Shown here in pieces: positions 52,314 through 62,334 of a DNA stretch of 64,000 nt. Below the pieces are notes generated by a model. It saw only the letters and a list, made by a program, of their open reading frames with translations, was not told where the DNA came from and made no database searches. The DNA is from Desulfosporosinus nitroreducens (lineage in GTDB: Bacteria; Bacillota; Desulfitobacteriia; Desulfitobacteriales; Desulfitobacteriaceae). The DNA is taken from contig NZ_JAMHFY010000011.1 in assembly GCF_023897015.1 (NCBI RefSeq), forward strand, positions 1 through 64,000. Reading direction: 5' to 3'. Numbering within the stretch: position 1 is the stretch's first letter; each line of letters opens with the position of its first letter. The position numbers were made by a program, and so were the translations under genes.

Positions 52314-53534
52314 TTACACTTTATGATTTGGGATTAAGAGAATTACGGTAGTAAGCGCTTGTTTAGGAAACAGCCTGACACCGAATTCTTTGCCAAATTG
52401 AAGTTGCAAGCGCCTATGAACATTGCGCAGACCAATCCCTGCGACACACTGATGATCTTGGTTTAAGTCGATAGGAGCATAATGTTCAGGCATGCCCACT
52501 CCATCATCTATCACAGAGATTTCCACATGGTCACTCACCTTTTTACCCACAATCCAGAGGTGACCAATACCCTCTTTAGGTTCCAATCCGTGGATGCAGG
52601 CATTCTCCACCAACGGTTGCAAACTTAAGAAAGGGATTTGGATATCTTGGAGGTCGATTGGAATATCTATGGTTACTTCTAGCCGCTCTCCAAACCTGTT
52701 TTTTTGAATAAGAAGATAGCTTTCGACATAATGAAGTTCTTCCAGCAAGGAAACCAGTTCTTCAGGTTGATCTATATTATGTCTTAGTAAATTGGACAGG
52801 GCGAAAAGAGTATTTAATCCTTTGGTGTTTTCACCGAGAGTTACCAAACTGATGATAGTATTTAGAGTGTTGAATAAGAAGTGAGGTTTGATTTGGGCCT
52901 GCAGGTTTTTTAATTCTGCTTTATGCAATGTGTGTTCAAGCTCTACAATAATTCGGGCATCTTCGGCTGCCTTTAATTTCTCTTTACTTAACCCTTCTTG
53001 CATCTTAGCTCGATAGATTAGTTCGACTATATAACTTACCACAAATTGTATAAGTCCACCTGCAGCTTGGCATTTTTCCATGCTTATAACCTGGATTTCC
53101 TGAAAAGTTTGGGTCAAGGATTCAGGGTCCAGGCCTAAGTCCGCAGTAACATGAAGCATATCCTCAATCTCTGGAGCTTGTGGTTTTTCGAGGTGCATCT
53201 GACCGCATGTAATGGACCCGTAGAACTGATCCTCGACGATGATCGGCACCGACATTAGCATGACACCAGCATGGCATTTGCCCATACATGAATTGCCCTG
53301 CTCAACGGTATTGAACCCCAGGGTAGCATTGGAATTAATGCATCGCTTTAGACCAGCATCTTTGGAGCGGATACTGCGGCAAAAGCCATAAAAGTAATCA
53401 TGCTTTACCACAGGAAAACCAAGAGCATCATTAATATCAATAGTGATGTCTGTGGCCTTAGTGAAAGTTTCGATGATTCGAACCAGCTTATCTTCTTCGA
53501 TCAGTTGAAATAGGCTCTTTGGTGGATGGTCCAT
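52314..53534 (-). CDS. PocR-domain sensor histidine kinase (LytS/YesM-type)
   Basis: A 406-residue cytoplasmic kinase. Residues about 10-175 form a PocR ligand domain (FTKATDITIDINDALGFPVV; conserved cysteines at 52, 65, 83 and 87 with SCMGKCHAGVMLMSVPIIVEDQFYGSITCGQ), a fold thought to bind small organic molecules. A coiled coil leads to the His_kinase segment LKNLQAQIKPHFLFNTLNTIISL with His218, and an ATPase with VENACIHGLEP and DDGVGMP. No membrane helix, so the signal is intracellular. GAGGAGAGGA precedes the ATG. Likely partner: the AraC-type regulator at 49.4 kb. Confidence 0.87.
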   Translation of the reverse strand: MDHPPKSLFQLIEEDKLVRIIETFTKATDITIDINDALGFPVVKHDYFYGFCRSIRSKDAGLKRCINSNATLGFNTVEQGNSCMGKCHAGVMLMSVPIIVEDQFYGSITCGQMHLEKPQAPEIEDMLHVTADLGLDPESLTQTFQEIQVISMEKCQAAGGLIQFVVSYIVELIYRAKMQEGLSKEKLKAAEDARIIVELEHTLHKAELKNLQAQIKPHFLFNTLNTIISLVTLGENTKGLNTLFALSNLLRHNIDQPEELVSLLEELHYVESYLLIQKNRFGERLEVTIDIPIDLQDIQIPFLSLQPLVENACIHGLEPKEGIGHLWIVGKKVSDHVEISVIDDGVGMPEHYAPIDLNQDHQCVAGIGLRNVHRRLQLQFGKEFGVRLFPKQALTTVILLIPNHKV

Positions 53535-53816
53535 AAAATCCTCTCCTCACCTTACTATGTTGATACTCTCTTTCCAGAGTTAAGTGCCATTATCGGCGCC
53601 CAATTAACTAATATATACAGCTTAGAAATAAGTTCCTTTTATGATTATAGACTTTTCATTGATAATTGCCAGTGAATTCCGTTAATTGTAATTGGAACTT
53701 AATACTTTTTAACCATATTTAAATAATGGGTTATATTCGTCTAATTATTAAGGTTGAAATGACACCATTAAATAACTATTAATTAGAGTAGTTAGAATTT
53801 TCAAAAATGGCATAAA

Positions 53817-53844
53817 TGTAGCAAAACGAGCATTATTGTGGCAA
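53817..53844 (+). promoter_or_regulatory. Direct-repeat operator candidate before BCCT transporter 1
   Basis: TGTAGCAA (53817-53824) and TGTGGCAA (53837-53844) repeat with a 20-base period, two helical turns, as AraC-type proteins bind. A near-identical block, including AAAACGAGCAT between the repeats, lies before the methyltransferase operon at 55579. The remainder of 53535-53915 holds no gene. Confidence 0.55.
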
Positions 53845-53915
53845 CCTAGAATATTAAAAAGATGTTAAGATGAGAAGTAAGGGGGTTTATATTTCCCATT
53901 TTGGGAGGAGGAAGA

Positions 53916-55418
53916 ATGAGTAATAAAAAGAGTTTTATTGGCAAAACTGATCGTGCCATCTTCTCATTTTCTGCGGTCATTATGGTTCTGTTTGTTTTCT
54001 GGACCCTATGTCAGCCTAAAGAGGCTGGTGACACATTCAACGCAGTACAGCAATTCATTACGGAGAATTTTGGCTGGAGTTACTTAATTGGCGTGACTTT
54101 CTTTCTGTTTTTTGCTCTGTTTATTGCCTTAAGTAAATATGGGAATATTATCTTGGGCAAAGATAGTGAGAAGCCTGAATACAGTACTTTGAGCTGGTTT
54201 TCCATGCTCTTTGCGGCTGGTATGGGAATTGGACTTATCTTCTGGGGTGTAGCTGAACCGATGACGCACTATGCTTCTCCTCCCTTTGGTCAACCTTCTA
54301 CTATTGAATCAGCTCAGATTGCAATGCGTTATACTTTTTTTCATTGGGGTCTGCATCCTTGGAGCGTTTTTGCTGTTGTAGGCTTGTCAATGGCCTATTT
54401 CCAGTTCCGCAAAGGCTTACCAGCTTTAGTGAGCTCCACCCTTTATCCATTGCTTGGAGAAAAGGGAATTAAGGGATGGATTGGCAAGTTAGTTGATATC
54501 TTGGCCGTATTTGCAACAATATTTGGGATGGCTACATCTTTAGGCTTAGGTGCTATGCAGATCGGTACCGGGTTAAATTACGCCTATGGCCTTCCCACGG
54601 GTACCACGACAACTGTCGTTATCATCGCAGTAGTTACAGCATTATTTATAACATCTGCAGTAACTGGAATTGAACGGGGAATTAAATTTCTTAGCAATAT
54701 CAATATGCTGTTGCTTTCTATTATTTTAACTTTCATGCTAATCATCGGACCGACTCGATTTATTCTTAATGGCTTTGTCGAAACTATTGGCTCTTACGTT
54801 CAAAACATTATTCAAATGAGTCTTTGGGCTGATGCCTATAATACTAATCCTGGTTGGGTAAAGGGCTGGACTGTTTTCTACTGGGCATGGTGGGTTGCCT
54901 GGGGTCCGTTCGTTGGTGCATTTATTGCCCGAATTTCAAGGGGGCGGACGGTTAGAGAATTTATATTGGGTGTGGTCATTGCCCCTGCTTTGATGAGTTT
55001 TATCTGGATGGGAGTCATGGGGAACAGCGCGCTTTATATTGATATTTTTCAACATGGCGGTATTGCAACACAAGTAGCAAAAGACATGAGTACAGCCATT
55101 TTTGCCATGTTTCAGTATTACCCGCTGGCGGGTGTTCTAACAAACCTAACGACCTTAATCATAGCGATCTTCTTTATTACATCAGCGGACTCTGCTACCT
55201 ATGTCATGGCTATGTTCACTTCAGGAGGGGAATTAAACCCCAAAGCTGGACTGAAGATCTTCTGGGGTTTAGTTGTAGGTGCGGCAGCAATTGCTTTAAT
55301 GATAGCCGGGGGACTTGGTGCATTGCAGACGGCCTCCATCGTTTCAGCATTTCCTTTTATGTTTGTTATTTTTGCTATGGTTGTTTCGATTGTAAAGGCG
55401 TTCAAAAGTGAAATTTAA
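53916..55418 (+). CDS. BCCT-family betaine/carnitine/choline transporter
   Basis: A 500-residue secondary transporter with 12 predicted membrane helices. The BCCT Trp box reads GWTVFYWAWWVAWGPFVGAFIARISRGRTVREF, and GMGIGLIFWGVAEPMTHY is the other family signature. It imports quaternary ammonium compounds by ion coupling or exchange. ATG 53916 follows GGGAGGAGG. It lies directly ahead of the MtgA/B/C-like operon and shares an upstream repeat with it, so glycine betaine or a close analogue for catabolism is the likely cargo. It lacks a long C-terminal osmosensing tail. Confidence 0.92.
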   Translation: MSNKKSFIGKTDRAIFSFSAVIMVLFVFWTLCQPKEAGDTFNAVQQFITENFGWSYLIGVTFFLFFALFIALSKYGNIILGKDSEKPEYSTLSWFSMLFAAGMGIGLIFWGVAEPMTHYASPPFGQPSTIESAQIAMRYTFFHWGLHPWSVFAVVGLSMAYFQFRKGLPALVSSTLYPLLGEKGIKGWIGKLVDILAVFATIFGMATSLGLGAMQIGTGLNYAYGLPTGTTTTVVIIAVVTALFITSAVTGIERGIKFLSNINMLLLSIILTFMLIIGPTRFILNGFVETIGSYVQNIIQMSLWADAYNTNPGWVKGWTVFYWAWWVAWGPFVGAFIARISRGRTVREFILGVVIAPALMSFIWMGVMGNSALYIDIFQHGGIATQVAKDMSTAIFAMFQYYPLAGVLTNLTTLIIAIFFITSADSATYVMAMFTSGGELNPKAGLKIFWGLVVGAAAIALMIAGGLGALQTASIVSAFPFMFVIFAMVVSIVKAFKSEI

Positions 55419-55445
55419 ACAAGAAGTATCTGGCCATCGCTTAAG

Positions 55446-55477
55446 ACTCCATGCTAATCAGTGTGGGGTTTTTGCTT
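55446..55477 (+). terminator. Rho-independent terminator
   Basis: ACTCCA (55446-55451) pairs, with one wobble, with TGGGGT (55464-55469), followed by TTTTGCTTTTT. Confidence 0.6.
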
Positions 55478-55578
55478 TTTAACTTTAATAATATGTGTTA
55501 GTGTAACAATATTGATTGAAAATGTGAAAATAATATCAAAAAACATGAATAATCGGAATTTTCATTTTCAGCCTCAAA

Positions 55579-55606
55579 TGTAGTAAAACGAGCATAATTG
55601 TAGTGT
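55579..55606 (+). promoter_or_regulatory. Direct-repeat operator candidate before the methyltransferase operon
   Basis: TGTAGTAA (55579-55586) and TGTAGTGT (55599-55606) have the same 20-base period and the same AAAACGAGCAT insert as the site at 53817. About 200 bases of leader separate it from the ATG at 55804; I see no riboswitch signature in it. Confidence 0.55.
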
Positions 55607-55743
55607 TAATATCGAAGAACTATGGTGTTATGATGAATGCAGGGAAGATCAATCAAGAAATGTAACATGTCATATAGCATATAGGGGGTGATTTCTCAGG
55701 ATTGCGGAACCGCACTAGTAAAAGAGGAAAGTTCCCAATGTAA

Positions 55744-56724
<981 letters not shown>

Positions 56725-56781
56725 AAGGTCTTAAGGTTTTTTAAAGAAGATACTATTCAAACTATAAAGGGGTGTTTAACT

Positions 56782-58194
56782 ATGTTGCCAAAGTATAATG
56801 TGTTGACTGAAGAGCAGGTGCTGATAATCCATAATGAATCAATTAAGATTCTTGAAGAAATCGGTATGGATTTTGAATATGAACCGGCTTTGAAAGTCTT
56901 TAGGGACCAAGGACTAAAGGTAGAAGGAAACCGAGTGCATTTCACGAGAGAATTTATCGAAGGAAAAGTAAAGCTGGCACCTGCTGAATTTACTCTGCAT
57001 GCCCGCAATCCAGAGCACAACTTGGTCTGTGGCGGTGAAAATATAATCTATATGCCTGGTTACGGAGCTCCCTTTATCCAATTAGCTGATGGGACCCGTC
57101 GTAAAAGCACGATGCAGGACTACGAAAATATTGTTAAGCTAGCCGGAGCAAGCAAAAATTTGCATATGACAGGCGGGACGGTGGCTGAGCCTCAAGATAT
57201 TCCAGATGAAATTAGACACCTAAAAATGATTTACAGCTCCATCAAAAACTCGGATAAGTGTTTCATGGGAAGTGCTGAGGGACGGGAACGTGCACAGGAC
57301 TCTATCGAAATGGCTGCCTTACTTTTTGGAGGCAAAGATGTCATTAAAGAAAAACCAGTGCTAATTTCTCTAATTAACTCCCTGACGCCCTTGAAATTTG
57401 ACGAGAGAATGCTAGGAGCCCTGATGGCCTATGCAGAAGCGGGACAGGCTGTTGTTGTAGCTTCTCTGGTTATGGCTGGTTCTACTGGACCGGCAGCCTT
57501 GGTCGGTACTTTAGCACTGCAAAATGCTGAAGTCTTGGCAGGGATAGCTTTAGCCCAAAGTATTAATCCTGGAACACCGGTTGTATATGGCTCGACTTCC
57601 GCTCTCAGTGATATGCGTACAGGCAGTCTCTCTATCGGCAGTCCAGAAACAGCCTTGTTTATTTCAGCCAGTGCTCAAATTGCCCGCTTCTACGGTGTTC
57701 CCAGTCGGTCAGGCGGCGGTTTGAATGATTCCAAGATTGTGGATGCTCAAGCTGGTTATGAATCCATGATGACGCTGATGGCGGCTAGCGTAACAGGTAT
57801 CAACTTTGTTCTTCATACTGCGGGGATTTTACAATATTTCATGGCTATTTCCTATGAAAAATTTATGATGGACGATGAAATGGCAGGGATGCTCTTGCAC
57901 TATTTGAAAGGCTTCAACTTTGATGAGGACGGTTTAGCTTACGATGCGATTGCTAAAGTCGGACCGGGCGGACACTTCCTCACGCAGAAACATACCCGAA
58001 AAAACCATAAAAAAGAGTTTCGCACACCTCAGTTAAGTGACCGTGCCGCCTTTGATGCTTGGTCCAAGGAAAAATTGGACACAAACCAAAGGGCCCATAA
58101 ACAGTGGCAAGAGGTTTTGGCTAATTACGTACCACCCGCACTTGACGAGAACATTGATAAAAAATTGTTAGAGTTTATCGCTCAACGATCTTGA
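56782..58194 (+). CDS. mtgB: Non-pyrrolysine MttB-family methyltransferase (MtgB-like, probably glycine betaine)
   Basis: A 470-residue trimethylamine-methyltransferase-superfamily enzyme. It contains no in-frame TAG, so it is of the non-pyrrolysine type that demethylates betaines rather than trimethylamine; D. hafniense MtgB makes dimethylglycine from glycine betaine. Recognisable segments are YMPGYGAPFIQLADGTRRKSTMQDYENIVKLAGASKNLHMTGGTVAEPQDIP, INSLTPLKFDERMLGALMAYAEAGQAVVVASLVMAGSTGPA and KVGPGGHFLTQKHTRKNHKKEFRTPQLSDR. AAGGGG precedes the ATG. Proline-betaine or carnitine specificity (MtpB, MtcB) cannot be excluded; the two BCCT genes make a betaine substrate likely. Confidence 0.85.
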   Translation: MLPKYNVLTEEQVLIIHNESIKILEEIGMDFEYEPALKVFRDQGLKVEGNRVHFTREFIEGKVKLAPAEFTLHARNPEHNLVCGGENIIYMPGYGAPFIQLADGTRRKSTMQDYENIVKLAGASKNLHMTGGTVAEPQDIPDEIRHLKMIYSSIKNSDKCFMGSAEGRERAQDSIEMAALLFGGKDVIKEKPVLISLINSLTPLKFDERMLGALMAYAEAGQAVVVASLVMAGSTGPAALVGTLALQNAEVLAGIALAQSINPGTPVVYGSTSALSDMRTGSLSIGSPETALFISASAQIARFYGVPSRSGGGLNDSKIVDAQAGYESMMTLMAASVTGINFVLHTAGILQYFMAISYEKFMMDDEMAGMLLHYLKGFNFDEDGLAYDAIAKVGPGGHFLTQKHTRKNHKKEFRTPQLSDRAAFDAWSKEKLDTNQRAHKQWQEVLANYVPPALDENIDKKLLEFIAQRS

Positions 58195-58228
58195 ACTAAA
58201 TAAATGAGAAATAGGAGGAATAAATCAA

Positions 58229-58876
58229 ATGAATGAACTATTTTCAGAATTAAAGCAAGCCATTATCGATGGGGATGAAGATATAGTAGAGGAACTTTCC
58301 CAAAAGGTCATTGATGAATCAATTAACCCAGTTGACGCCGTGCAAGAAGGCCTGATCAAAGGAATTGAAGTTGTAGGGGAGTTATGGAAAGCAGGGGAAG
58401 TCTTTCTGCCGGATGTAATGATGTCTGCTGAGGCAATGAAAGTCGGGTTAGGTCTACTTGAGCCTGAAATAGCTAAATTAGGTATGAGCGAAGGGGAAAG
58501 TAAAGGCAAGATTGTCTTGGGAACAGTAGAAGGGGATATCCACGACATCGGTAAGAATATAACAGGAGCGATGTTCACGGCAGCAGGCTATAAGGTTTTT
58601 GATATTGGTACTGATATTAAAGCCGAAGATTTTGTTTTAAAGGCTCAAGAAGTTGGAGCGGACATAATTGGCGCGAGTGCCCTCTTGACAACAACGATGA
58701 GCGCGCAAAAGCAGATTATTGATTATTTGATAGAGCATAATCTTAAGGATCAGTTCAAAGTCTTCATTGGAGGAGGTCCTACCAGCCAGGCTTATGCAGA
58801 TGAGATCGGAGCCGACGGATGGGCTGAATCTGCCGACGAAGCGGTCGCGCTTGCAGACCGTATGCTGGCAAAATAA
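58229..58876 (+). CDS. mtgC: Methyltransferase corrinoid protein (MtgC-like)
   Basis: A 215-residue cobalamin carrier shuttling the methyl group between the MtgB- and MtgA-like enzymes. Residues 1-85 form the helical cap (ELWKAGEVFLPDVMMSAEAMKVGL). The B12-binding Rossmann domain follows with DIHDIG (residues 103-108; His105 is the lower cobalt ligand), GASALLTTTM and GGGPTSQAYADEIGADGWAESADEAV. AGGAGG lies before the ATG, 34 bases behind mtgB. A terminator hairpin follows at 58919. Confidence 0.9.
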   Translation: MNELFSELKQAIIDGDEDIVEELSQKVIDESINPVDAVQEGLIKGIEVVGELWKAGEVFLPDVMMSAEAMKVGLGLLEPEIAKLGMSEGESKGKIVLGTVEGDIHDIGKNITGAMFTAAGYKVFDIGTDIKAEDFVLKAQEVGADIIGASALLTTTMSAQKQIIDYLIEHNLKDQFKVFIGGGPTSQAYADEIGADGWAESADEAVALADRMLAK

Positions 58877-58917
58877 ATTTTAATTCAGAGAGCTCAATAG
58901 CAGAATGCCTAACGAAG

Positions 58918-58970
58918 TTAAATCCTAGGGACCTTAATAAAACACAATTCTTTAAAGTCCCTAGGATTAC
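58918..58970 (+). terminator. Rho-independent terminator
   Basis: AAATCCTAGGGAC pairs with GTCCCTAGGATT across an A/T-rich loop, with TACTTTCGG behind. It ends the mtgABC-like operon. Confidence 0.75.
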
Positions 58971-59086
58971 TTTCGGTTATAAACGGTGACAGAGTGATTC
59001 TATAGACTGGCGACTCCACGCACCAGGACTAGGATACAAAAACTAATCCATCAGACGTAAAGTTTACGAGAGGAGTAGTGCTATTC

Positions 59087-60580
59087 ATGACAAATAGTAG
59101 AAGCTCAAATAACCGTACTGTTATGTATATCTCTTCAGTCATCATCGTATTATTCGTAATATTCGGCATGTTCCTTCCTGAACAAATGGGTAAAGTCGCT
59201 AGTGCTTCGTTCGCATTTTTGACGACTGATTTCGGATGGCTATATCTGTTGGCGGTCGCCTTTTTTACGATTTTCATTTTCGGAATAGCGTTTAGTCGTT
59301 TTGGTAAAATCAAGCTGGGAAAAGACGACGACAAGCCTGAGTTCAGTAACTTTCAGTGGTTTTCTATGTTGTTCGGAGGAGGTATGGGTATCGGGCTTGT
59401 GTTCTGGTCAGTTGCCGAGCCAATGATGCATTACCTATCCCCGCCGATGGATACAGCGGGTACCCCTGAGGCTATGCGTACAGCCATGCGCATCATGTTT
59501 TTCCACTGGGGAATCCACCCTTGGGTGATTTTCGCCATTGGGGGTCTGGCTCTGGCATACTTCCAATTCCGCAAGGATCTGCCCTTCCTAGTCAGTTCAG
59601 CTTTCTATCCTTTGATTGGGGACCGGATTTACGGGCCTATCGGCAAAGCGATTGATATCTTGGCAGTGTTTGCCACCGTGTTTGGTGTAGCCACTAGCTT
59701 AGGTCTCGGCTCTAACCAGATAGCCACAGGGTTGCAATATATCTGGGGAATTCAGGCAACGCCCACGACCGTTTCAATAGTCATCGCATTAATGACGTTG
59801 CTCTTCACTCTGGCCACAATCTCCGGCCTGCACAAGGCTATGCAGATTGCTGCCGACATTAAGATATGGCTTTCGATTGGATTCATGGTATTTATCTTCT
59901 TGTTCGGGGGGACGGTTATTATCCTGAACAACTTTACAGATACTCTTGGAGCCTACTTGCAAAACTTTGTCGGACAGACCCTGTGGATGGGCAATATAGA
60001 CTGGATAAACGGCTGGACTGTGTTCTACTGGGCGTGGTGGATTGCCTGGGCTCCGTTCGTCGGACAATTCGTCGCTCGTGTCTCCAAGGGTCGTACCATC
60101 CGCCAATTTGTGTTGGCAGTGACCTTATTGCCTTCTGGATTCTCCATGATCTGGCTGTCGATTTACGGCGGTGCAGCCTTCAACCTGGATAAGCTCTCCA
60201 ATGGAGCCATTCAAGCTGCGGTTAAAACAGACTATACTACCGCCTTGTTCGCCATGTTGCAACAGTTACCTTTATATTCAATCACCGCTCCTCTGGCAAT
60301 TCTCCTCATCGTTGCCTGTTTTGTTGGAGCTGCGAATTCCGCAACCTATGTACTGGCTATGTTGACTTCCAACGGTGACATGGACCCTGGCAAGGGATTA
60401 CGCAGCTTCTGGGGTATCATACAGGGGTCTTTCACCATCATTCTGATCTTAGTCGGCGGCGGCACTGCAGCTTTATCGGTCTTGCAGACAGTTTCTATTG
60501 TCGCGGCCTTCCCCTTCATGTTGATCATGATAGCCATGTGCTTTAGCATTTACAAAGCACTTGGTCAGGAGAAGCTTTAA
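59087..60580 (+). CDS. BCCT-family transporter 2
   Basis: A second 497-residue BCCT carrier with 12 helices, showing GMGIGLVFWSVAEPMMHYLSPP and the Trp box GWTVFYWAWWIAWAPFVGQFVARVSKGRTIRQF. It diverges clearly from transporter 1, so the two may differ in substrate (for example betaine import versus exchange for the demethylated product). AGGAG lies 11 bases before ATG 59087; a GTG at 59078 would be only 2 bases from it. The TGTRGYAA repeats seen before transporter 1 are not found here. Confidence 0.92.
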   Translation: MTNSRSSNNRTVMYISSVIIVLFVIFGMFLPEQMGKVASASFAFLTTDFGWLYLLAVAFFTIFIFGIAFSRFGKIKLGKDDDKPEFSNFQWFSMLFGGGMGIGLVFWSVAEPMMHYLSPPMDTAGTPEAMRTAMRIMFFHWGIHPWVIFAIGGLALAYFQFRKDLPFLVSSAFYPLIGDRIYGPIGKAIDILAVFATVFGVATSLGLGSNQIATGLQYIWGIQATPTTVSIVIALMTLLFTLATISGLHKAMQIAADIKIWLSIGFMVFIFLFGGTVIILNNFTDTLGAYLQNFVGQTLWMGNIDWINGWTVFYWAWWIAWAPFVGQFVARVSKGRTIRQFVLAVTLLPSGFSMIWLSIYGGAAFNLDKLSNGAIQAAVKTDYTTALFAMLQQLPLYSITAPLAILLIVACFVGAANSATYVLAMLTSNGDMDPGKGLRSFWGIIQGSFTIILILVGGGTAALSVLQTVSIVAAFPFMLIMIAMCFSIYKALGQEKL

Positions 60581-60604
60581 GTCGGAAAGTCCTGATACAA
60601 ATCA

Positions 60605-60640
60605 AAGAACACCTGGGTTGTGGAGGCCTGGGTGTTCTTA
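60605..60640 (+). terminator. Hairpin after BCCT transporter 2
   Basis: AAGAACACC (60605-60613) pairs with GGTGTTCTT (60631-60639). The T run is short, so it is a weak terminator. Confidence 0.55.
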
Positions 60641-60691
60641 TGCGGTTAAGATTCTATGGATTGAGCAAGCTTGTTGTGGAGGATGATGCAG

Positions 60692-61351
60692 TTGAGAATT
60701 AAGCTGATTGGTTGCCAGTCAACTATGAATGAAATCCATGCGCAAGGACTTAACCAGGGAATGGATTGTGAATTTCTAGATTACAGTTACCACGCCCGAC
60801 CGGATATGTTACATGCTAAACTGCAGGAAATAATTAATCAGAGCCAGGACTATGATTTGATCATACTTACTTATGGACGTTGCTCTAATTCAATGCTTGG
60901 GTTGCTGTCACCGCGTATACCACTTTTATTTCCGGCGACACACGATTGTATTGGCCTAATGTTAGGATCAACTGCCAGGCATATGGAATTATTCAAGGAG
61001 AATTCTCTCACTTATTATTTTAGCCAGGGATGGTTGGACTATGGGCGAACTCCCTTAGCGGAATACTGCGAATATGAAGAGAAATATGGTGAAAAGAAAG
61101 CGCGTAAATTGATTAAAACTTTGTATGGCAGTTATCAAAAAGCAATCTTCATTAAGACTCCCGGGATAAAGGATCTTGAACGATACAGAAAAAAAGTTCA
61201 GGAGATTGCTGACTTTTTTGGGTGGGAAGTCGGAGAGATTGAGGGGGATACAGGTCTCCTCACCTCAATTGTCAAAGGAATAAAGGTCCCGGAATCCATC
61301 TATGTCGATGCGGGCCAAGTTATTACATTGGAAATATTAGCAGGAACATAA
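60692..61351 (+). CDS. DUF1638 domain protein
   Basis: A 219-residue protein of the DUF1638 family, frequent beside corrinoid-dependent methyltransferases in anaerobes. Function is unknown. RIKLIGCQSTMNEI at the start, YDLIILTYGRCSNSMLGLLSPRIPLLFPATHDCIGLMLGS in the centre with several conserved Cys/His, and YYFSQGWLDYGR are its markers; a metal or corrinoid-related role is a guess. GGAGG is 9 bases before the TTG at 60692; ATG codons at 60683/60686 almost touch that site. Confidence 0.75.
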   Translation: MRIKLIGCQSTMNEIHAQGLNQGMDCEFLDYSYHARPDMLHAKLQEIINQSQDYDLIILTYGRCSNSMLGLLSPRIPLLFPATHDCIGLMLGSTARHMELFKENSLTYYFSQGWLDYGRTPLAEYCEYEEKYGEKKARKLIKTLYGSYQKAIFIKTPGIKDLERYRKKVQEIADFFGWEVGEIEGDTGLLTSIVKGIKVPESIYVDAGQVITLEILAGT

Positions 61352-61352
61352 A

Positions 61353-61515
61353 ATGGAAATAAAGATCGAGCCAGATCGTGACTTTAGGACTCTTACCCGG
61401 AAAGAACGAATCAATCATATTAGGGGAGAAGCTTGAGGAGTGGGCAAGTGTTCCTATTGGGAAAGGCGCTTGGCGAAACCCTCCACTGGAGGCTTTCGTC
61501 ACCGAAGAAGAATAA
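61353..61515 (+). pseudogene. Two short overlapping reading frames, possible decayed gene
   Basis: One base after the DUF1638 stop an ATG (61353) opens MEIKIEPDRDFRTLTRKERINHIRGEA*. In the +1 frame GTG 61378 reads VTLGLLPGKNESIILGEKLEEWASVPIGKGAWRNPPLEAFVTEEE*. The second has clear protein-like composition. They could be two tiny genes or one broken small gene. I recognise neither. Confidence 0.35.
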
Positions 61516-61595
61516 GGAACACCCACTTGAAGACCAGAAGTGGGTGTCTCGGAATTGATAAAATTTATTTATCGAAAAAGAAGCTTATATGCAAA

Positions 61596-61632
61596 GAACT
61601 ACTCCTGCAAAACAAGAGTAGTTCTTTTAGTT
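61596..61632. terminator. Terminator hairpin
   Basis: AAGAACTACTC pairs with GAGTAGTTCTT, flanked by T/A runs on both sides, so it can act for the converging minus-strand operon too. A weaker ACACCCACTT/AAGTGGGTGT hairpin lies at 61519-61547. The outer stem resembles the 5S terminator at 77-108. Confidence 0.75.
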
Positions 61633-61663
61633 AATTATGATTTATTCAGGGGTATGCATTCTT

Positions 61664-62323
61664 TTATGAGTTGCCTCTTTTGGAGGTTAACAGTTTACTT
61701 AGATTTTCCTTTAAAAACTTGCGGAATTCAAATGCATCTTCAAATGTATAATCTGCTCCAATTTCCTTGGCAAAGGCATCAGTTATGGGTGCTCCACCTA
61801 CTATAATTTTTATCCCGTTGCGTAGTCCCTGAGCTTCCAGTTCATCAATCACATCTTTCATAACAGACATGGTTGTGGTTAATAAGGCCGAAATCATTAG
61901 AATATTAGGCTTTTCCTTGCGAACAGCACTGGCAAATTTCTTAGGAGTAACATTAACCCCAAGATCTATAATTTTGGCGCCGGTTGTCATAGCCATGGTT
62001 TTGACAATGCCGAGGCCAATATCATGTAAATCTCCTGCGACGGTACCCAAGACTATCTTACCAAGCCCTTTTTTGGCAGGGGCAGTCAAGATTGGTTCAA
62101 TAACGGATAGGCCCGCATGCATTGAATTGGTGGCCATTAAAACTTCCGGAACATTAACTTTTTCCGTGCGGTATTTTTCAGCGATGATGTTAATACCAGT
62201 AATTAGTCCCTTTTCAAGAATAGAATTGGCAGAATATCCTTGTGCTAAAGCTTGTTTGCAGAATTCTATCGTATCCTCAGATTCACCTTCAGCAATTGAA
62301 TAGATAATATCATCAAATATCAA
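61664..62323 (-). CDS. Second methyltransferase corrinoid protein
   Basis: A 219-residue B12-binding carrier of the MtgC/MtbC/MtaC kind. The cap domain is at 1-85; GDLHDIG carries the cobalt-ligand His100, followed by SALLTTTMSVMKDVIDEL and GGAPITDAFAKEIGADYTFEDAFEF. TTG at 62323 is 8 bases behind AGGAG. It lies 11 bases after the PocR-AraC regulator gene, in one operon with it, and has no methyltransferase of its own in view. It may serve a methyltransferase beyond the window or act as part of a sensing circuit. Confidence 0.85.
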   Translation of the reverse strand: MIFDDIIYSIAEGESEDTIEFCKQALAQGYSANSILEKGLITGINIIAEKYRTEKVNVPEVLMATNSMHAGLSVIEPILTAPAKKGLGKIVLGTVAGDLHDIGLGIVKTMAMTTGAKIIDLGVNVTPKKFASAVRKEKPNILMISALLTTTMSVMKDVIDELEAQGLRNGIKIIVGGAPITDAFAKEIGADYTFEDAFEFRKFLKENLSKLLTSKRGNS

Positions 62324-62334
62324 TTGAATCGCTC

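Noticed and set aside
56782-58194. Pyrrolysine-type trimethylamine methyltransferase
   Set aside because: The frame has no in-frame TAG from start to stop, so the protein is of the non-pyrrolysine MttB branch.
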